Part shown: piece by piece, positions 13,030 to 25,367 of the stretch | Position numbering within the stretch: position 1 is the stretch's first letter | How the letters are laid out: each line of letters starts with the position of its first letter | Source: Bolinopsis microptera | Lineage: Eukaryota > Ctenophora > Tentaculata > Lobata > Bolinopsidae | DNA: 64,000 nucleotides | Direction: 5' to 3' | Assembly (NCBI RefSeq): GCF_026151205.1 | Contig: NC_087081.1 | Coordinates: forward strand, 6,939,246-7,003,245 | Notes under the pieces: generated by a model | What the model was told of the DNA's origin: nothing | Database searches by the model: none | The model's input: only the letters and a program-made list of their open reading frames with translations | Made by a program: the position numbers and the translations under genes

Positions 13030-13811
13030 GGGGGGAATGCAACGTCAATTAATGTCAGTATTCCATAAAAACCCCAAACTGACATTGACATTAATTGACA
13101 TTAATTGACATTAATTGACATTAATTGACATTAATATGTCTTGAAATTTGAGATTATCATTATTCGATAAATATTCAAGATATTCACGTCTATGTAAGTT
13201 AGACCGGTTCAAAAAAACAAAATGTCCTTGAATAATTATGAGTATGTTCTTATCTGTTGATCCTTAGGTTCTAAGACCACCAAAAAAAATTTCAGCTTCC
13301 AACTCTTCCATCTTCGGTCCCCACCGGCCACGCCCATATTTTATTGGTTTCTTATACAGGTAAAATATATAGAATCGGCTTTTTTAGTATGAAGGAGTAA
13401 TGTTAGCTGTTTAAGATTCGTTATTCAAATATAAATGTCATGAAGGCATTTCGTTTAATGTGGGTTTTAAGTTCTGATGATGTTGAGAACCACGCCCTTG
13501 GATGGCCACGCCCATTTAAGAAAATTAAATTTCGGAAAACCGTATTATTTTAGTTTTATTGTTTAATGATCTTAATTTTTTTCACATTTCACATTTCCAT
13601 ATGTGATAGTAGTGAATAAAATGATGATATAAACGTTCTAAAGTGCTAAAAATATGGTAGAACTACATAATCTCTGGTCGAAAAATATCGTGTCAATTAA
13701 TGTCAGTATTCCAAAATTTTGCAAAACTGACATTGACATTAATTGACATTAATTGACATTAATTGACATTAATTGACATTAATTGACATTAATTGACGTT
13801 GCATCACCCCC
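13030..13811. mobile_element. hAT-like non-autonomous element, 782 bp, 8-bp TSD TGCCCTCT
   Basis: The octamer TGCCCTCT occurs immediately outside both ends (13022-13029 and 13812-13819). The termini are imperfect inverted repeats: GGGGGGAATGCAACGTCAAT at the left and the complement of GGGGGTGATGCAACGTCAAT at the right. Inside each end lies TCAATTAATGTCAGTATTCC followed by tandem decamers GACATTAATT (about 13080-13134 and 13733-13797). An 8-bp duplication with repeated subterminal motifs is the hallmark of hAT elements, whose transposase binds subterminal repeats. No transposase frame is present, so movement would need a source in trans. The core (13140-13680) carries two CCACGCCCAT words and no open frame of note. 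Confidence 0.9.
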
Positions 13812-15075
13812 TGCCCTCTACCTACTACCTACCTACTACCTATGATTACCAGATGTCTCAACCGCCAATTCTAAATCGTACTTGCACTATAGTAAGATAT
13901 CAGGTACTCCTCGTATAGAAACACTGCAGTGTGTGACACACATACGTATACTGTACAGTATTTAATCGTATCATCATAAGATCAATGTTGTGTTAAGACA
14001 GGGTCACGATGAATGGGGCACGTTTAATATGGGGCACACGTTTCTTGGTAATAGTACTAGTAGAGTAGTATTCAGTATACCATCAGTATCCAATATGCTG
14101 CCTCTGCAAGTATCCAATACTACCTTCAATTGTTCTGGTGTTATTATGGGGTGGTGATTTCTATAGCCCTCTGTTTTGTTGTAAGTCTTAGTGTAAGTGG
14201 AGCGCTACTATCATTATCAATAGTCTGCAATACTATCTGCACTCAGACTTTATTTCATTACTAAAGAATAATTACTAAAGAATTGTGAAAGACGGACAAT
14301 GTGTTTCAATCACAAATCTTGATAATGTCGGCCTCATTTCATCTCTTCTCCGATTATCTCTTCATCTCTTGTCCGACCCACTTTCATCTCTTCTCCAACC
14401 ATCGTTTCATCTCCTCTCCGATTATTATTTTTTTTCTAACTATCTGCAGCTCTCTAAGAACTATATTTCCGTAGTTGTTGACGCGATATCACCCCTGGTA
14501 ATGTATACCGCCAGGGGTACCACGCAGCAAACTCTAATAGCGTGATAATTAGTGTGATAATTAAAGTAAGGAATTACAAGAACTCTTAGTGTTCGATATC
14601 CAGGTATATTGATGGAACATGACTGGTATGTTGACAGTACCCTCCTTGTTCAGGAGGATACTGTCAGTGTTTGTGGTGACGGCCTTGGAATGTTAAACTA
14701 GTATTTGACATAATTTTGACACAATTAAGCTCCATTTTGAAACAATTTTGACACAATTAAGTTGAACCCCAAATTGTTTATTTGTAGTCTCAAATTGTGC
14801 GTGGCTTGGGCATCAGTTTTAGATTATACTTTCTATTCTTATCATTATTTTCAATCTTATTTTATGATGAATCTCGCATTTTGCTGTAGCTGAAAATTCA
14901 TCAAAATAATAATAATTTCATCTCCAGACCACCCACCCTTCTGTAATTCCATGTAATTTCTCTTGAGCCTCAAATTAATCAGTAGAGAGTAGGCTTAAGT
15001 ATCCCTCATTCAATCCCAAATATTAATTTGAAATATTGAACGTGCGTCTGGTCTGAATATAAAACACAGTTGTAG
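13812..15075. other. Non-coding stretch with C/T-rich short repeats
   Basis: At 14337-14430 four imperfect copies of a C/T-rich unit around TCATCTCTTCTCCGATTATC generate an 86-codon frame that is not convincing as a gene. At 14705-14765 the word TTTTGACACAATTAAG is repeated. No splice-supported exon is seen. Confidence 0.5.
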
Positions 15076-15264
15076 GTATTGCTTGCGGAGTAGGCGCTCA
15101 CAGCTCATTGCTTTCTTTGCAGACATTGAACTGAGATCATCGCTCGTAGCCTCACTTAACTGTCATTTTCAAAACCAATCGTCTTTTTTATTCACTTCTT
15201 CGTTTATAAACGCCTGACTGAGAGCACTGTTCCTGTAAATTATCACCTACTCCGCAAGCAATAC
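15076..15264. mobile_element. 189-bp MITE, TIR GTATTGCTTGCGGAGTAGG
   Basis: The left end GTATTGCTTGCGGAGTAGG is matched by the perfect complement CCTACTCCGCAAGCAATAC at the right end. The interior has no coding potential. No clear target duplication is visible. The core word GCTTGCGGAGT recurs near 25166 and, slightly altered, near 25109, just after the calmodulin-like gene, hinting at a related decayed copy there. Confidence 0.8.
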
Positions 15265-16537
15265 GGACAACACATGATATTGATCATTAATTAACGGTCA
15301 TGGTCGTGTTGTCTGGCCTATACTCTTGTAGATTTGTACCAGGCCTTGTTTTCATTAATCATCCGTGACAAAACAAGTTTCCTCGGGTAAAGTTTTGTAA
15401 CGAGTTAAGGTAATTATATTCTCCTTCTCTTACTTTGTGTAGTCAGATATACAACGAGGCTTGTTCCATAGTATCTTGCGTGATGCAACGGCCAAAAACA
15501 ACTTTGTTCTTATATATAAACAAGAGCCAGGAGACGACCCGGAGCAGGGTAATCAGGATGGTACCAAAAATCCTAATTTTGATTTTAGTAATTCGTAGAA
15601 AAGTAATCCCTCCCCACTAATTGCCCGGTACGATTTAAGAAGCCTTGCGATAACTCAATCCGGTGACTTGATTTGTAACATTCCGTATCAGGTATCTCGC
15701 TTTATCTTGATTTGTAACATCTCGTTTTATATCTCCTTGTTGTATATATCAACAAATAGCAGCTAGGTAAAACTGAGTAAAGTATTAACTTTCTAAATAA
15801 GTTTATAATTGTTCCGGAAAGTTTCTAAAAGTAAAGTATTAACTTTCCATATAAGTGTATATATAGTAGTTCTCGGTTGTTTCTTGATGGCGTGCTTCTG
15901 TTTGGCTTTACTCAGCGACTGTTTCACGTCAAGAACTTTCCGCCGTGCACATTTACCCTCTATTCCTACTTACTATTCCGACTTGTTTCGTAAGAGCTTT
16001 TATAGTAAAGTAACTCTATTTTCGGCCTCCTGGGAGTCAAGGGCTGGGTTCAAGTCTGCTTCAGAGAATTATTCTGACAACAACAGCTGTCGGATACAGA
16101 AACTTACAAATTACACTGTAGTTTAAACACCTGTTCAGCGGATTTGTCAACCCTATGGAAGTTTTGTGAGAGTATAAACACGGTTAGAGTATCTCGCCCG
16201 CTCATAAATCATTAATCCCAATTGTTTGCGGAGGTCTTTTAATTTATTTTATCCGATTTACTGTTAGGTCTCAGCTCAGAATTTTATAGTTTTAAAGTTC
16301 TGACCAAATAGTTTATATTCAAAGATCATACAATAGTTCACCGACTAATTTTCAATGTGGCTTCCCCGATTGAGACCTGAAGAGGTATCTGTAAAGACTG
16401 TTTGTCCCTGGTGCAGCATTCCTTTTAGCATTCCAGCTCCTGATTTATAGGTACACTGGGTTATTTAGCTGTTATTAATTTACCAGATCTGTATTAGAAG
16501 TTCCTTTGTCTGGTGCTATAACTAGCCAAGTTACTGG
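15265..16537. other. Non-coding stretch, one unexplained short frame
   Basis: A 105-codon frame at 15809-16126 begins with a hydrophobic stretch but starts at a TTG codon, lacks splice or promoter context and matches no family I know. The rest shows nothing recognisable. Confidence 0.4.
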
Positions 16538-16785
16538 GGGGGGGGGGGGGGGGGGGGGGAGGGGGGGCGCAAAATCGTCGTTTGAATGTGGGCCAATTTT
16601 GAAAAAACTTAACTACAGTACTAACAAAACTGCGCGTTTTGCTCTAGAAACCTACTTTTTTAGAGATTTTACAGGCGTATCCTCTAAAATAATCTAATTT
16701 GTCCAATTTTAGGGAGGGGCGCCAAAATGAAAGGGGGCGCTTTTTCAGCGGTGGGCGCCAACAGGCAACGTTACGCGACTGGGAT
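16538..16785. mobile_element. Remnant of a G-tract-bearing interspersed element
   Basis: An uninterrupted G tract of more than 20 bases at 16538 is followed by GGGGGGGCGCAAAATCG. About 190 bp later comes AGGGGGCGCTTTTTCAGCGG, then GGGCGCCAACAGGCAACG and TTACGCGACTG. The end part is recognisable in reverse orientation at 38362-38420. The recurrence supports an interspersed element whose full length I cannot define. Confidence 0.55.
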
Positions 16786-17739
16786 AGTGTTACTTTGAAA
16801 CTAGTGAGGCATAGTTTTACTACAACCTTGCATTTTCTTAATTAACCTGATAGTTCCCTGTCACCTTGTTCTTGTCATCTTTCTATTGAGATATCACTGA
16901 AATTACATTTTCTAGAGGCCTCACTAAACTGCACAGTAAACTCTGTTTCTCCGACTTCTTTGGAAACGTTTTATAAGGTTGATCCTGATCACTGCTCAAG
17001 TTTCAAGACTTAAACTGTTGTTATTATTCATAAACTCTGTTACTGGTAGCAGTGTTACTACTAGACGCAGTTTTACTATACGGCTGGATCTTTGCTTTAA
17101 CGAGAGCTAAATGTATCAGTATAGTAGACTGGTATTCTTACTAAACATTGAATTCTCTATCTCCAAACTATTCAGGACATTTTGAAGCTACCACTTTTCT
17201 GAGAAGGTTGTGACAACTCTAGCAGATCCAAACAACTAACACCGCCACACTTATCCACACACGTATCTACACACTACAACAGGATGGTAACCCCACTAAC
17301 TGAACCGCTGTTAGAGACGGTGTCAGGACCGCTGCCGCCCCTCATAGCTCAGTTTACTCTATCCAATAAAACCCACACTTGAGCTAGTAGTACCTCGCAT
17401 AATAAATAATAATAAATCCACACTTGACCTGAACTAATACTAATGGCCGCCCTGTGAAGTATTCATACCGAGTGATGAGTGATGATACCTTGACAGTTGG
17501 CGGTCTGGTAACTTAACCAACCTTTCAACCAGTCTTTTGGTTGCTGTTTTAGTTCAAAGTGTGTTTCACATTGGTTGACGAGTGGTCTTTGAGCCGAGTA
17601 AATCAGGATTTTCATTTTAGCTTTACAGTACTTGTTTGGTCATTGAACAGTTATTCCAGCCTTCTGGAATGTTTCAACCAGACAGTGAGTCAGAGTGATA
17701 GATGTGGTAAGGGTGATAACGTTACTCAAACTTTCAAAC

Positions 17740-18680
17740 TCAGAGCAACCACCATCCTCTCCACAGCAACCACCATCATCTCACAGCAACCACCATCCTC
17801 TCACAACAACCACCATCCTCTCCACAACAACCACCATCATCTCCACAGCAACCACCATCCTCTCACAACAACCACCATCCTCTCCACAACAACCACCATC
17901 ATCTCCACAGCAACCACCATCCTCTCCACAACAACCACCATCCTCTCCACAGCAACCACCATCATCTCCACAGCAACCACCATCATCTCCACAGCAACCA
18001 CCATCATCTCCACAACAACCACCAACCTCTCCACAACAACCACCATCATCTTCACAGCAACCACCATCATCTCCACAGCAACCAGCATCCTCTCCACAAC
18101 AACCACCATCCTCTCCACAGCAACCAGCATCCTCTCCACAGCAACCACCATCCTCTCCACAGCAACCACCATCGTCTCCACAGCAACCACCATCCTCTCC
18201 ACAGCAACCACCATCCTCTCCACAACAACCACCATCCTCTCCACAGCAACCACCATCATCTCCACAGCAACCACCATCCTCTCCACAGCAATCACCATCA
18301 TCTCCACAGCAACCACCATCCTCTCCACAGCAATCACCATCCTCTCCACAGCAATCACTATCCTCTCCACAACAACCATCATCCTCTCCACAGCAACCAC
18401 CATCATCTCCACAGCAACCACCATCATCTCCACAGCAACCACCATCATCTCCACAGCAACCACCATCCTCTCCACAGCAATCACCATCATCTCCACAGCA
18501 ATCACCATCATCTCCACAGCAACCACCATCCTCTCCACAGCAATCACCATCATCTCCACAGCAATCACCATCCTCTCCACAGCAACCACCATCCTCTCCA
18601 CAGCAATCACCATCCTCTCCTCAGCAACCACCATACTCTCCACAGCAACCACCATCATCTCCACAGCAACCACCTTCTTT
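17740..18680 (+). repeat. 21-bp minisatellite, about 44 copies, readable as SPQQPPS repeats
   Basis: The unit is CAACCACCATCCTCTCCACA plus G. Because 21 is a multiple of three, three frames stay open: 17695-18714 (+, mostly SPQQPPS), 17559-18746 (+, TTILSTA type) and 17837-18673 (-, MVVAVER type). In the SPQQPPS frame the two commonest variants (TCC/TCA serine, CAG/CAA glutamine) are synonymous, whereas both alter amino acids in the other two frames. That mildly favours this frame being real. CCA-to-TCA changes (P to S) are non-synonymous even there. The first units (17750-17880) include one-base losses that shift frame. No promoter, splice site or conserved flanking domain supports a gene, so it is annotated as repeat. 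Confidence 0.9.
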
Positions 18681-18749
18681 TATTTTCACGCGGTCACAGT
18701 CATTGATCTCATAATTTTCCCTGCGTTTTTCCCAGAGTGGTTATAATTT

Positions 18750-20110
18750 TCTCGCCACTACCGACATTCGACAACCATGTATTTTTTAAGAAATGACCGT
18801 CTCTGTTTAAAGTGCTAATTTAATAAAGCGGTTGTATTGTCTAGTTATTATGCCGCAAGCAGAGACTGAGAAGTAATATGGTGCCAGATGTACCACATAT
18901 CATATTATTATCATGCGATACATTTATAGAAAGTGTTTTAGACAGTGTTTTTATTTTTACCTTTCCAGTATTTTATATTATTTCAGGTATTTAATTATTT
19001 TAAATCATAGTGACACTCCTTTTAATTTACTACATTATTATGGTGCGATATTTTGGACAGCGTCTGCAGAAATTACTTTTAACAATTTATTTCCAACTTG
19101 TTTATAATTCCCTCATATCTTTAAATTATTTAAAACTAATTCCGGCAGATTCTTTGATCTGTGCTCTTTGTTAGACACAATAGACAAGTTAGGAGTAAGC
19201 GGTTTCCACAAAATACGTTTATAGTGATTTAGTGCTTAAAGTGACACTTTCAAATGAGTTTTCGTATGAGCTGAAATACTTGTTCCATTACGTCTACTGT
19301 TTCTACTCCCAGTACGTGCTCTACAAGGTTATCCTGTAACTATACTTGGCGCTTGCAGTAGACGCACTGACAGGTACAATTTAATAAAGGAGCAGATAAG
19401 CTTGGTTACTACTTTACTCTCTAGTCTCTGTTAGCATCATACTCGGATAGTACACACTTCACATAGTACAGCCTACTTCTTTACTTTTTACTGGGATATT
19501 GGGATGCCCAACTTTGGTGCTTACTTACAATTTACATTCTATTATAGTATTATACTTGGGTATTTGCTTATTTTCCTGTTATTGTTCACGTTGTGTACTA
19601 GAGCCAGTTAATATCCAACTTTTGTTGATTGATATATAATATATATTTAATTGAAGCCGCAGTAATGAGAAAACTGAAAAGTGTTATATTTCAGGGTCTG
19701 TTTAGAGTCCCGATCGCATGGCGCATATTTGTCAGCTAATTCTTGAAGTTGTTACAAAAATATGTTCCCCACATTTCTTGCTTGAATATTTTTAGTTTTA
19801 GAATACATTTTCCATAAGTAAATATTTGCCACCTTTTTCAAGTAAAAAACAATTTAGTCGTCGATTTTAAGCATCAAAAATATATTTTAAAGTTTTAAGC
19901 TGTTCTTAACATTCTTTTAAAACCTTTTTCATACTTTTACTTATTTCCATCGTTTGGGCCATCTTGGATTCCTTTTTTTTCACGTTCTGTACATAGTTGT
20001 GAATATCTTATATATTTCTAGCTCATTTACTATCTCCACTAGCTCCCTATATCTCTGCCACCTGTTATGAGAAGAACCAGTCTGCTCAGAAGAACCAGCA
20101 CTACCGGTTA
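18750..20110. other. Non-coding stretch upstream of the calmodulin-like gene
   Basis: No recognisable gene. The last few hundred bases before 20111 should contain the promoter and 5' UTR of first exon 1a, but I could not identify a convincing TATA box or initiator. A 64-codon frame at 18913 has no family signature. Confidence 0.45.
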
Positions 20111-23100
20111 ATGCATATTCCCAACTTCTGGAAACTTCTAAAAGGCTCCAGCAAGGAACTTCCTCCCACTCCCAACACAAACCCCAGGGTATTCACTAAA
20201 CGTAGGAAGGTAGGGAGGGCCAGCAGTGATCGTAAGCATGGTAAGCATGGTAAGCATGGTAACCACCGGGACATGGAACTGGAGATCAAGGAGCTGGCAT
20301 CTGGGCTGGCATCTGGGAACCCAGAGATTTCTGTCTTTATGAAGTATAAGTTACCCGAGTTCTCTGAGGTCCAGAGATACGATGTTGAGAAGATCCAGTT
20401 CGACCCAGTATTTAGGTATTTGTGCGAGCAATGTGTATTATTATTATTTGAAAATATGTTATTTTTTTCTTTGCAGTAATGTTCAAATAAAAATAAATGT
20501 CATCGTTTCCCCTTAAATTTAAGAAATGTCCCAATATTGGTGCCGTCCCTTTTTAGTGCAAAATATTATTAACTGCATTCTGCAGCTTATTAATTGCAAG
20601 CGCGAAATAGGACCTTTTCCCACCAATATAGGCGGAGGATGACGGTTCACCTTTACAGATTATTGAAACGATTGGAGATTTTTGATTTTGTGAAAGGTGT
20701 TATTGTGTTTAGGTGATATCAATCAACACCTTCTGAAACTCGTACTCAAAAATAGAAATTCGAAACATTTAATTTAAAACCTATTACTGAAAATTCGCAA
20801 ATGTAAGCAGATCATTAGCCACAGTAATCTTAATTACACGTACGTGGGAATTTCAGAGCTGTTTTCAGTTGTTCAGTTAATTGTTTGATAACGACGGATT
20901 AAACTTTAAAGTAGGTACTTTATAACATACCACAGGGAGTGGTACTTAGTGGCTAGATCATACTGGTTAACAGCAGTACATATAAACGTCCGTCCTGGAC
21001 TTCACTTACGGTTACTACCTACCATCAAATCACCAGACCTCAGACTAGGAAACTGTACTAAAATGCTCCTCTCTTCCTCTTTCTCGCATGGTAACAGTGG
21101 TTGGAGAGCCATTAAAGGGGACTAAAACCTTAGTATCCTTGGTAACCCAGAGCTGGTTTACAAGGACTGGTTAAAGCCTAAAAGGAGCAGTACTTGCCGA
21201 GGTTTCTACTGTTCCTCCGAAACCGCGAAACGTAAATCTATATCTGGCGGTTTCCCGGCATTTCCTGGTCTGCATTGTCTGATAGCTGTGTTATACTGGG
21301 CGTTAAGTGGTTCTATAACTGGGTAATACTCTAATTGGACTGACATTGTATTTAACGTTACGACGCAGCCATTGTAGAGAAGACAAGTAATTGGTGGACA
21401 ATGTCACTGATCACATAATGGTTGGACCAATTAACTCCTTATTCGGGCATCACGTGATGTTAACTCTTCTCCCCACGGCTCATCTGCATCATCGTTTATA
21501 CTTGCCCCGTTGTCTTCATTTGTTTGACATTGACGTGCACATATATTTACCATGACTTTTAGCTTCTTCGGGTTTTGGAAGCCACCCAAATACAGCAAAC
21601 CAGTACAGAAAGTACAACCAGAAAAGGACGCGGCAGAGGAAAAGAAAGAGTTAAGACTGAAGAGGCTGAGGAGACAGATTCAGGTGTCTTTGAGCTATGG
21701 GGGAGCTGGAGGTTTCAAGAATAAGTCTATTAAAGAGATGACGGAGATGAGGATTGATGTGGAGAAGTTGAGGAGGGGATGTTTCTTTTCTACTGATAAC
21801 AGTATCTACTCGGATATCGCTAGGTGCGGCTTTTATCAGTGTGCGACAAACAACACGGTCTACTCGAATATCGCTATCAGTACTTCACTGATCGATTGTA
21901 TTGATTGTACACCGGGACGGTTCCCGGGTGACCAATGACCAATTCTAATAATGAGAAATAGATACTGGAAAAAACGGAAATGTTTTATAATTTTTAGCCT
22001 TATCAGGAGTCTTTATTATGATTCTTTCATTAAATCTAAATGATGTAAGTTTTGTGTTGGATCGCGCGACGTTTTTCGAGTAAACTTGAAATTTGAAAAT
22101 TTATGATCGGTAGTCGTATAACAACCAAGAAAAACAGCTGTTCGATATAAAATTGACAGCAAATTTTCTAAATAAAAGATGTAAAAATCCCAAAAATGAT
22201 TATTTATAACAATTTAGTGGTTGCTACGCTGACTTTAAAAGAGTTTCTCAGTCTGTCCATTGAGAGTGGACTCTAGACTTGATCTTACTTTTCAGTGTAC
22301 GAATTGAGATGTCGTCGACATCACCGCTAATAATAAAATAATAACCTAAACAGGTGCCTTAATTAGGAGCATAATTTATTTAGCTACATGAATTTAAACA
22401 ATGTTTTTTACAGGCAGATATTCGACATGTACGATAAAAATGGAGACAATGTTATAAACGTGGAGGAGCTGAGGGGGATTTTAGAAATATTGGGCTACTC
22501 TCCTTCTCCTGAAGAAGTGAAAACTATTTTAGGTAATTAGCGGGGCAATTAGCGGGGTAATTAGTTAATTATTTGTTAATTAGATAATTTATTGATTAAT
22601 AAATTGATGGATTTGTTAGTTGCTGGGGAAATGGTTTTGTTAATTTATTAAACCGTTCGAATTTGGTGAATTTTGTACACAAAGTTTGAGGCAGTTATGC
22701 CGCACAATTACAAATTATACTAAGTAACAATTTGATTATACTAATATCTGATGATCTAACTATGCTAATTACTTCAGACCGGTTTGACCAGGATAACTCG
22801 GGGACGATTGATTTTGACGAGTACTTGGTTTTAATACAACATTGGATAGAGCAGGACGAGGAACAGATATACGAAGCTTTTAAGGTAATTATTTAATTGC
22901 CTAATTAAGGTAATTCTCTGTTTTGGCGATTATTGAAATATCAATTATTATTCATTTGCTCATTGGCAATAACGTGTTCATTGTTCAGTGATTCACTTAC
23001 TGATAAATATTTATATTTGGCTGGAGAATCTAATCAATTTACATCGGTATTCAAATTATCAGACCCTTGAAGCTCAACTAATTACTAATTAGTTTTATTG

Positions 23101-25103
23101 GTATCCAGCATATTTATAGTTCTATCGCTTCAGGTTTTTGACAGAGACGGAGACGGTTTTGTGTCAGCACAAGAACTGAAAAGGGCTTTAACACAGTAAG
23201 CAATTTACTCCAGTTTAATATGATATTCCCTGTAAATCCAATACAATAATAGTACTCTATGCTAAATCTGTCCTCACACGTGCTCAATCTGTCCTCAAAC
23301 GTGCTAAATTTGTCATCATACGTGCTAAATCTGTCCTCACACGTGCTAAATCTGTCCTCACACGTGCTAAATCTGTCCTCACACGTGCTAAATCTGTCCT
23401 CACACGTGCTAAATCTGTCCTCACACGTGCTAAATCTGTCCTCACACGTGCTAAATCTGTCCTCACACGTGCTAAATCTGTCCTCCCGTTCTCAATGTCA
23501 ATCATAAGTGGGCTGGGTCCTACATGTCAGAGACACTGTGCGATTATGATTAACAAGCTGGTGCTATTTGTTCTAAATGAAATGTTGATGACGTCATAAG
23601 ACATTGCAATGACGTTATTATGAAGTCATTATGACGTCATTATGCCTTGTTTATGACGTATTATCTTCAAGGTACGGTGAGCAGTTTACGGAGGACGAAG
23701 CTAACGAGTTCTTCAATATGATGGACACAGATGGTGACGGGGTAAGCTATTTTATTAAGCTATTAGTTAACTTACTAGGTTATTCTACTAGTTGACTTAC
23801 TAAGTTATTCTACTAGTTTACTAACTAAGTTAGTTTATTATTTTACTTGAAAAGTCAGTTTATTGGTTTACTGACAAGCATAGCTTATCTATTTACTCGA
23901 AAATTCAGTTGATGGAGTAGTTCGCTGTTTATTACTTATTAGTCTCATGATTGAAATACTGATAGTTGGATAATATCCGGTTGGAAGAGACAAGGACAGT
24001 TTTAACACTTTCAACATAACTATATAACAATTAATTTGAGCCTGAAGATGGCGTTTAACGCCGAAAATTTGCCTACATTCCTAACTTCCTGTTTCATTTG
24101 TCCTTGTCTCTTTCAACTGGATATTATCCAATTACTATCAGTATACATAGAATATGATATTATTATATTATAGTTTATGTATATTTATACTTTACTTTAC
24201 TTTAATACTTACAACGCTACTATATATTACAAATCATGAATAACAAATAATTTAAGTATATTTTGTATCACGCCGTGACCCCCCATCGTCGTTGCACTAT
24301 AGTACTGTAGAGTTTCTACGATACTGGGTATGACACTGTATATCATGATACAATCATTGATTGTAAAGGTTTACATGACCGACAGTTGAGAAGATCAGTT
24401 GCATGTTTTAGTGACTTATTTGGCTAACTAATGTATAAATATGTAATATAAGTATAACAAATATATAGTTTAAGTCGTTGTTACGAGGGAGAGACACGCT
24501 GTAACAACACTTACTAGAATCCTTACTACTCCGTATCCTTGTTATTTAGACCTGTAACAACCATCTAAACAGTTCACTTACCAATCAGACACGTTCTGAA
24601 CGCTATTTCACCTCATTTCACCTCATTTCACCTCACTTCACCTCATTTCACCTTTTAGCTAATCATTTAACTTGTTAGTTAAGTAGCAGCTCCGGAGTAG
24701 AACGAACTGTTTAGAACCAAGGTAGTAGAACCAATGTCTGCTTTTCAATATAAATCGTGTTTTTATAGATCTAGATACTGGGAGGTTAACAGTACTTTTT
24801 TGTACACGTCACACGTGACCGCGGGTTATCAGTTTCTAACATTAGCCAATCAAAAACCAGAAACTATGTCACAATGTGAACTCATCACGTCATGTCAAAA
24901 CAAATCAGGGTCCAGGTTTCTTTGAAGGTTACTTTGAAAGTTTGGGGTTCCTCGGGGGTTAATTTCAGGGGTTCTACTCTAAACATGGTTATTACTTTAT
25001 TAATGTTGATTTGATAGATTAACCTTCATTCTTCCACCAGGTAATCAACTATGAAGAGTTTGTGGAATACCTCAGAAGTATGCAAAAGTACAGCACAGAA
25101 TAA
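20111..25103 (+). CDS. Calmodulin-like four-EF-hand protein, isoform A (exon 1a)
   Basis: Six coding exons: 20111-20415, 22414-22532, 22778-22884, 23134-23195, 23672-23741 and 25041-25103, all GT-AG, giving 726 nt and 241 aa. Four canonical calcium loops are visible: DKNGDNVINVEE (about 109-120), DQDNSGTIDFDE (145-156), DRDGDGFVSAQE (180-191) and DTDGDGVINYEE (216-227). Each has acidic or Asn/Ser ligands at 1, 3 and 5 and Glu at 12. The spacing of 35-36 residues is that of calmodulin and troponin C, so it should be a cytosolic or nuclear Ca2+ sensor. Unlike calmodulin it carries an N-terminal extension of about 100 residues, with a basic patch (KRRK, residues about 31-34) and KHGKHGKHG. Exon 1a ends AG|GT in phase 2 and joins exon 2 as FDPVFR-QIFDMYD. 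The start is the first ATG of the open frame. Introns carry a 21-bp minisatellite and transposon debris. Confidence 0.85.
21552..25103 (+). CDS. Calmodulin-like four-EF-hand protein, isoform B (alternative exon 1b)
   Basis: A second ATG-led exon at 21552-21823 lies inside the intron after exon 1a. It ends at GCTAG|GTGCGG, also in phase 2, and joins the same exon 2 to give YSDIAR-QIFDMYD. With the five shared exons it makes 693 nt and 230 aa. The different N-terminus has a charged, probably helical segment (KDAAEEKKELRLKRLRRQ, about residues 26-43) followed by EMRIDVEKL. That segment resembles EVQRYDVEKI in exon 1a, so the two exons may be old duplicates. No acceptor that would join exon 1a in frame is obvious, so mutually exclusive first exons with separate promoters are the simplest reading. 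Splicing is inferred from phase and consensus only. Beyond 21823 the open frame continues to 21938 but loses EF-hand continuity. Confidence 0.7.
23259..23505. repeat. 21-bp intronic minisatellite, about 11.5 copies
   Basis: Unit GTGCTAAATCTGTCCTCACA plus C lies inside intron 4 of the calmodulin-like gene. Early copies vary (CTCAAACG, CATCATACG); later copies are identical. Open frames on both strands through it result from the period of 21. Confidence 0.95.
24263..24338 (+). mobile_element. Decayed copy of the hairpin-array element (copy E)
   Basis: The sequence opens TTGTATCACGCCGTGACCCC and continues CATCGTCGTTGCACTATAGT, matching the left half of the element at 30082. The right half has lost the GC-rich hairpin; only GGTATGAC near 24325 recalls the right end. 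It lies in intron 5 of the calmodulin-like gene. Confidence 0.55.
24609..24653. repeat. 10-bp tandem repeat CACCTCATTT
   Basis: About 4.5 copies of CACCTCATTT, one with CACTT, inside intron 5 of the calmodulin-like gene. Confidence 0.85.
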
Positions 25104-25367
25104 AACGCTTGCAGAGTGAACAAGTGCTGACTGAACAGCTCACTTGCAACAACAGTGCTCTCAAACGCTTGCGGAGTGATTTTGTCATCGTTTGTCCAAT
25201 CAGATAATCTTATCAGCTCAAGTAAAACCGGATGAATATAAATCGTGTCACATTCATCATATAAGTGGATGTAACAGAACGTGTCACAGAGATTACGGAG
25301 AATGTGTGACAGAACAAGACGAGCCAATCAAGACGACGAAAAGAGGACAAAACGACCGTCATAATTG
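25104..25367. other. 3' flank of the calmodulin-like gene
   Basis: This should contain the 3' UTR. The word ACGCTTGC(A/G)GAGTGA occurs at 25109 and 25165, related to the terminus of the MITE at 15076. An AATAAAAC lies at the stop codon itself (25099), too close to act as a normal polyadenylation signal; no other clear signal was found. Confidence 0.4.

Noticed and set aside
15809..16126. 105-codon frame with a hydrophobic N-terminus
   Set aside because: It starts at TTG, has no homology I recognise and no gene context; length alone is compatible with chance.
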